Source of the DNA: JBJXHB01 sp046160725 | GTDB lineage: Bacteria; Pseudomonadota; Gammaproteobacteria; Burkholderiales; Burkholderiaceae_C | DNA: 13,087 nucleotides | Assembly: GCA_046160725.1 (NCBI GenBank) | Contig: JBJXHB010000007.1 | Location: forward strand, 1 to 13,087 | Direction: 5' to 3' | In this document: piece after piece, positions 12,289 through 13,087 of the stretch | How positions within the stretch are numbered: the first letter of the stretch is position 1 | Layout of the letters: each line of letters opens with the position of its first letter | Made by a program: the position numbers and the translations under genes | The notes under the pieces: generated by a model | Seen by the model: only the letters and a program-made list of their open reading frames with translations | Told to the model about the DNA's origin: nothing | The model's database searches: none

Positions 12289-13087
12289 ATGCAAAGACGA
12301 GTTCTGATCAGCCTGGCAGCCGCATCCGCCCTGCCCGCACGGGCCCAGACCCGGCCGTTGCGCATCGTCGTGCCCTATCCGCCGGGTGGCCCGCTGGACA
12401 TCGCCGCGCGGCTCCTGGCCGACCAGGTGCGCGACGAACTGGGGCCGGTCATCGTGGAAAACCGCGCCGGCGCCGGCGGCAACCTGGGCGCGGACCTGGT
12501 GGCCAAGTCAGCACCGGACGGCAGCTCGCTGGTCATGGGCGCCGTGGCCACCCATGCCATCAATCCATGGCTGTATGCCCGCATGCCCTACGACCCGGTG
12601 CGCGACTTCACGCCGGTGACGCTGGTGGCCCAGGTCCCGAACGTGCTGGTGATGAACGCCGAGACCGCCCAGCGCCTGGGCATCTCCAACCTGCGCGACC
12701 TGGTGCTGCATGCGCGTCGCCATCCCGGGCGGCTGAACTACGGGTCGGGCGGCAACGGTTCGGCCGGGCATCTGGCGGGCGAGATGATGAAGTCGCGGGC
12801 CGGCATCTTCGTGGTCCACATCCCCTATGCCGGCGGGCCGGCGGCGCAGCTCGGGCTGCTGTCCGGCCAGGTCGACTTCAACATCGACAACCTGGCTGCG
12901 GCCGCCGCCAACATCCGCGGTGGCCGCCTGAAGGCACTGGCCGTGTCGACCCTCAAGCGCAGCAGCGCGATGCCCGATGTGCCGACCATGGTCGAGGCGG
13001 GTCGCGAGTTCGGCCTGGGCGACGTCGATGTCCACACCTGGTTCGGCCTGTTCGGCCCGGCCCGCTTGCCAGCGGACGTGCTGCAGC
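12289..13087 (+). CDS. Bug/TctC-family periplasmic solute-binding protein (3' end outside window)
   Basis: Substrate-binding protein of the tripartite tricarboxylate transporter type, widely expanded in Burkholderiales and binding carboxylates or similar small molecules in the periplasm. The frame is open from 12289 to the window edge (266 codons; full family length is about 320). A short signal peptide, MQRRVLISLAAASALPARAQ, leads into RPLRIVVPYPPGGPLDIAAR. VIVENRAGAGGNLGADLVAKSAPDG (54-78) and LNYGSGGNGSAGHLAGEM follow, then VHIPYAGGPAAQLGLLSGQVD, the family hallmark residues. ATG 12289 has AGGA at 12277-12280, 8 bases upstream. An in-frame ATG at 12253 would add 12 residues but lacks such a site. 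The TctA/TctB membrane partners are not in view; many Bug proteins are orphans. It follows the reductase gene by 73 bp on the same strand. The ligand cannot be told. Confidence 0.93.
   Translation, partial: MQRRVLISLAAASALPARAQTRPLRIVVPYPPGGPLDIAARLLADQVRDELGPVIVENRAGAGGNLGADLVAKSAPDGSSLVMGAVATHAINPWLYARMPYDPVRDFTPVTLVAQVPNVLVMNAETAQRLGISNLRDLVLHARRHPGRLNYGSGGNGSAGHLAGEMMKSRAGIFVVHIPYAGGPAAQLGLLSGQVDFNIDNLAAAAANIRGGRLKALAVSTLKRSSAMPDVPTMVEAGREFGLGDVDVHTWFGLFGPARLPADVLQ

Noticed and set aside
1..13087. CRISPR arrays, transposase genes, toxin-antitoxin or defence systems
   Set aside because: No regularly spaced repeats, terminal inverted repeats or matching protein motifs were found; every larger frame is accounted for by the listed genes.

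Overview
The window is a GC-rich, gene-dense stretch of bacterial chromosome. It looks like a betaproteobacterium of the order Burkholderiales, possibly the Rubrivivax/Leptothrix/Sphaerotilus side. This rests on codon use, a PEP-CTERM surface protein, a Bug/TctC-type solute-binding protein, and the family character of CysM, ValS and the YeeZ-like epimerase; genus cannot be fixed from the sequence alone. I see no insertion sequence, integrase, phage gene, CRISPR array or other mobile DNA, and base composition is even throughout.

Layout. Positions 1-602 hold the 3' part of guaC (GMP reductase). Converging on it is a PEP-CTERM secreted/surface protein (635-1255, minus). A 187-bp divergent spacer rich in short repeats separates that gene from valS (1443-4346, plus). 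The valS 3' end overlaps, by 56 bp tail to tail, a D-2-hydroxyacid-dehydrogenase-like gene (4291-5292, minus) that has lost its key active-site residues. galU (5398-6270, plus) is divergent from it. A minus-strand cluster cysM - Nudix hydrolase - tusA (8053 down to 6301) follows and looks like one operon touching cysteine synthesis and sulfur relay. A tRNA-Leu(CAA) gene (8213-8297) diverges from cysM and lies 24 bp upstream of a rhomboid protease gene (8322-8960). After it comes an HtrA-like PDZ protein whose catalytic triad is degraded (9064-10143). An atypical SDR epimerase (10171-11151, minus) converges on that gene and diverges from a 2Fe-2S/flavin oxidoreductase (11175-12215). The window ends inside a Bug-family periplasmic binding protein (from 12289).

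Most of this is housekeeping: purine salvage, aminoacylation, UDP-glucose synthesis, cysteine and sulfur metabolism, a tRNA. I did not find a clear undescribed multi-gene system. The observations most worth a second look are two probable pseudoenzymes (the dehydrogenase-like protein and the HtrA-like protein), the rhomboid/pseudo-HtrA pair that may be transcribed through a tRNA, and the repeat-rich divergent control region upstream of valS. There is no gene-free stretch longer than 300 bases; the largest gaps are 1256-1442 and 8054-8212.
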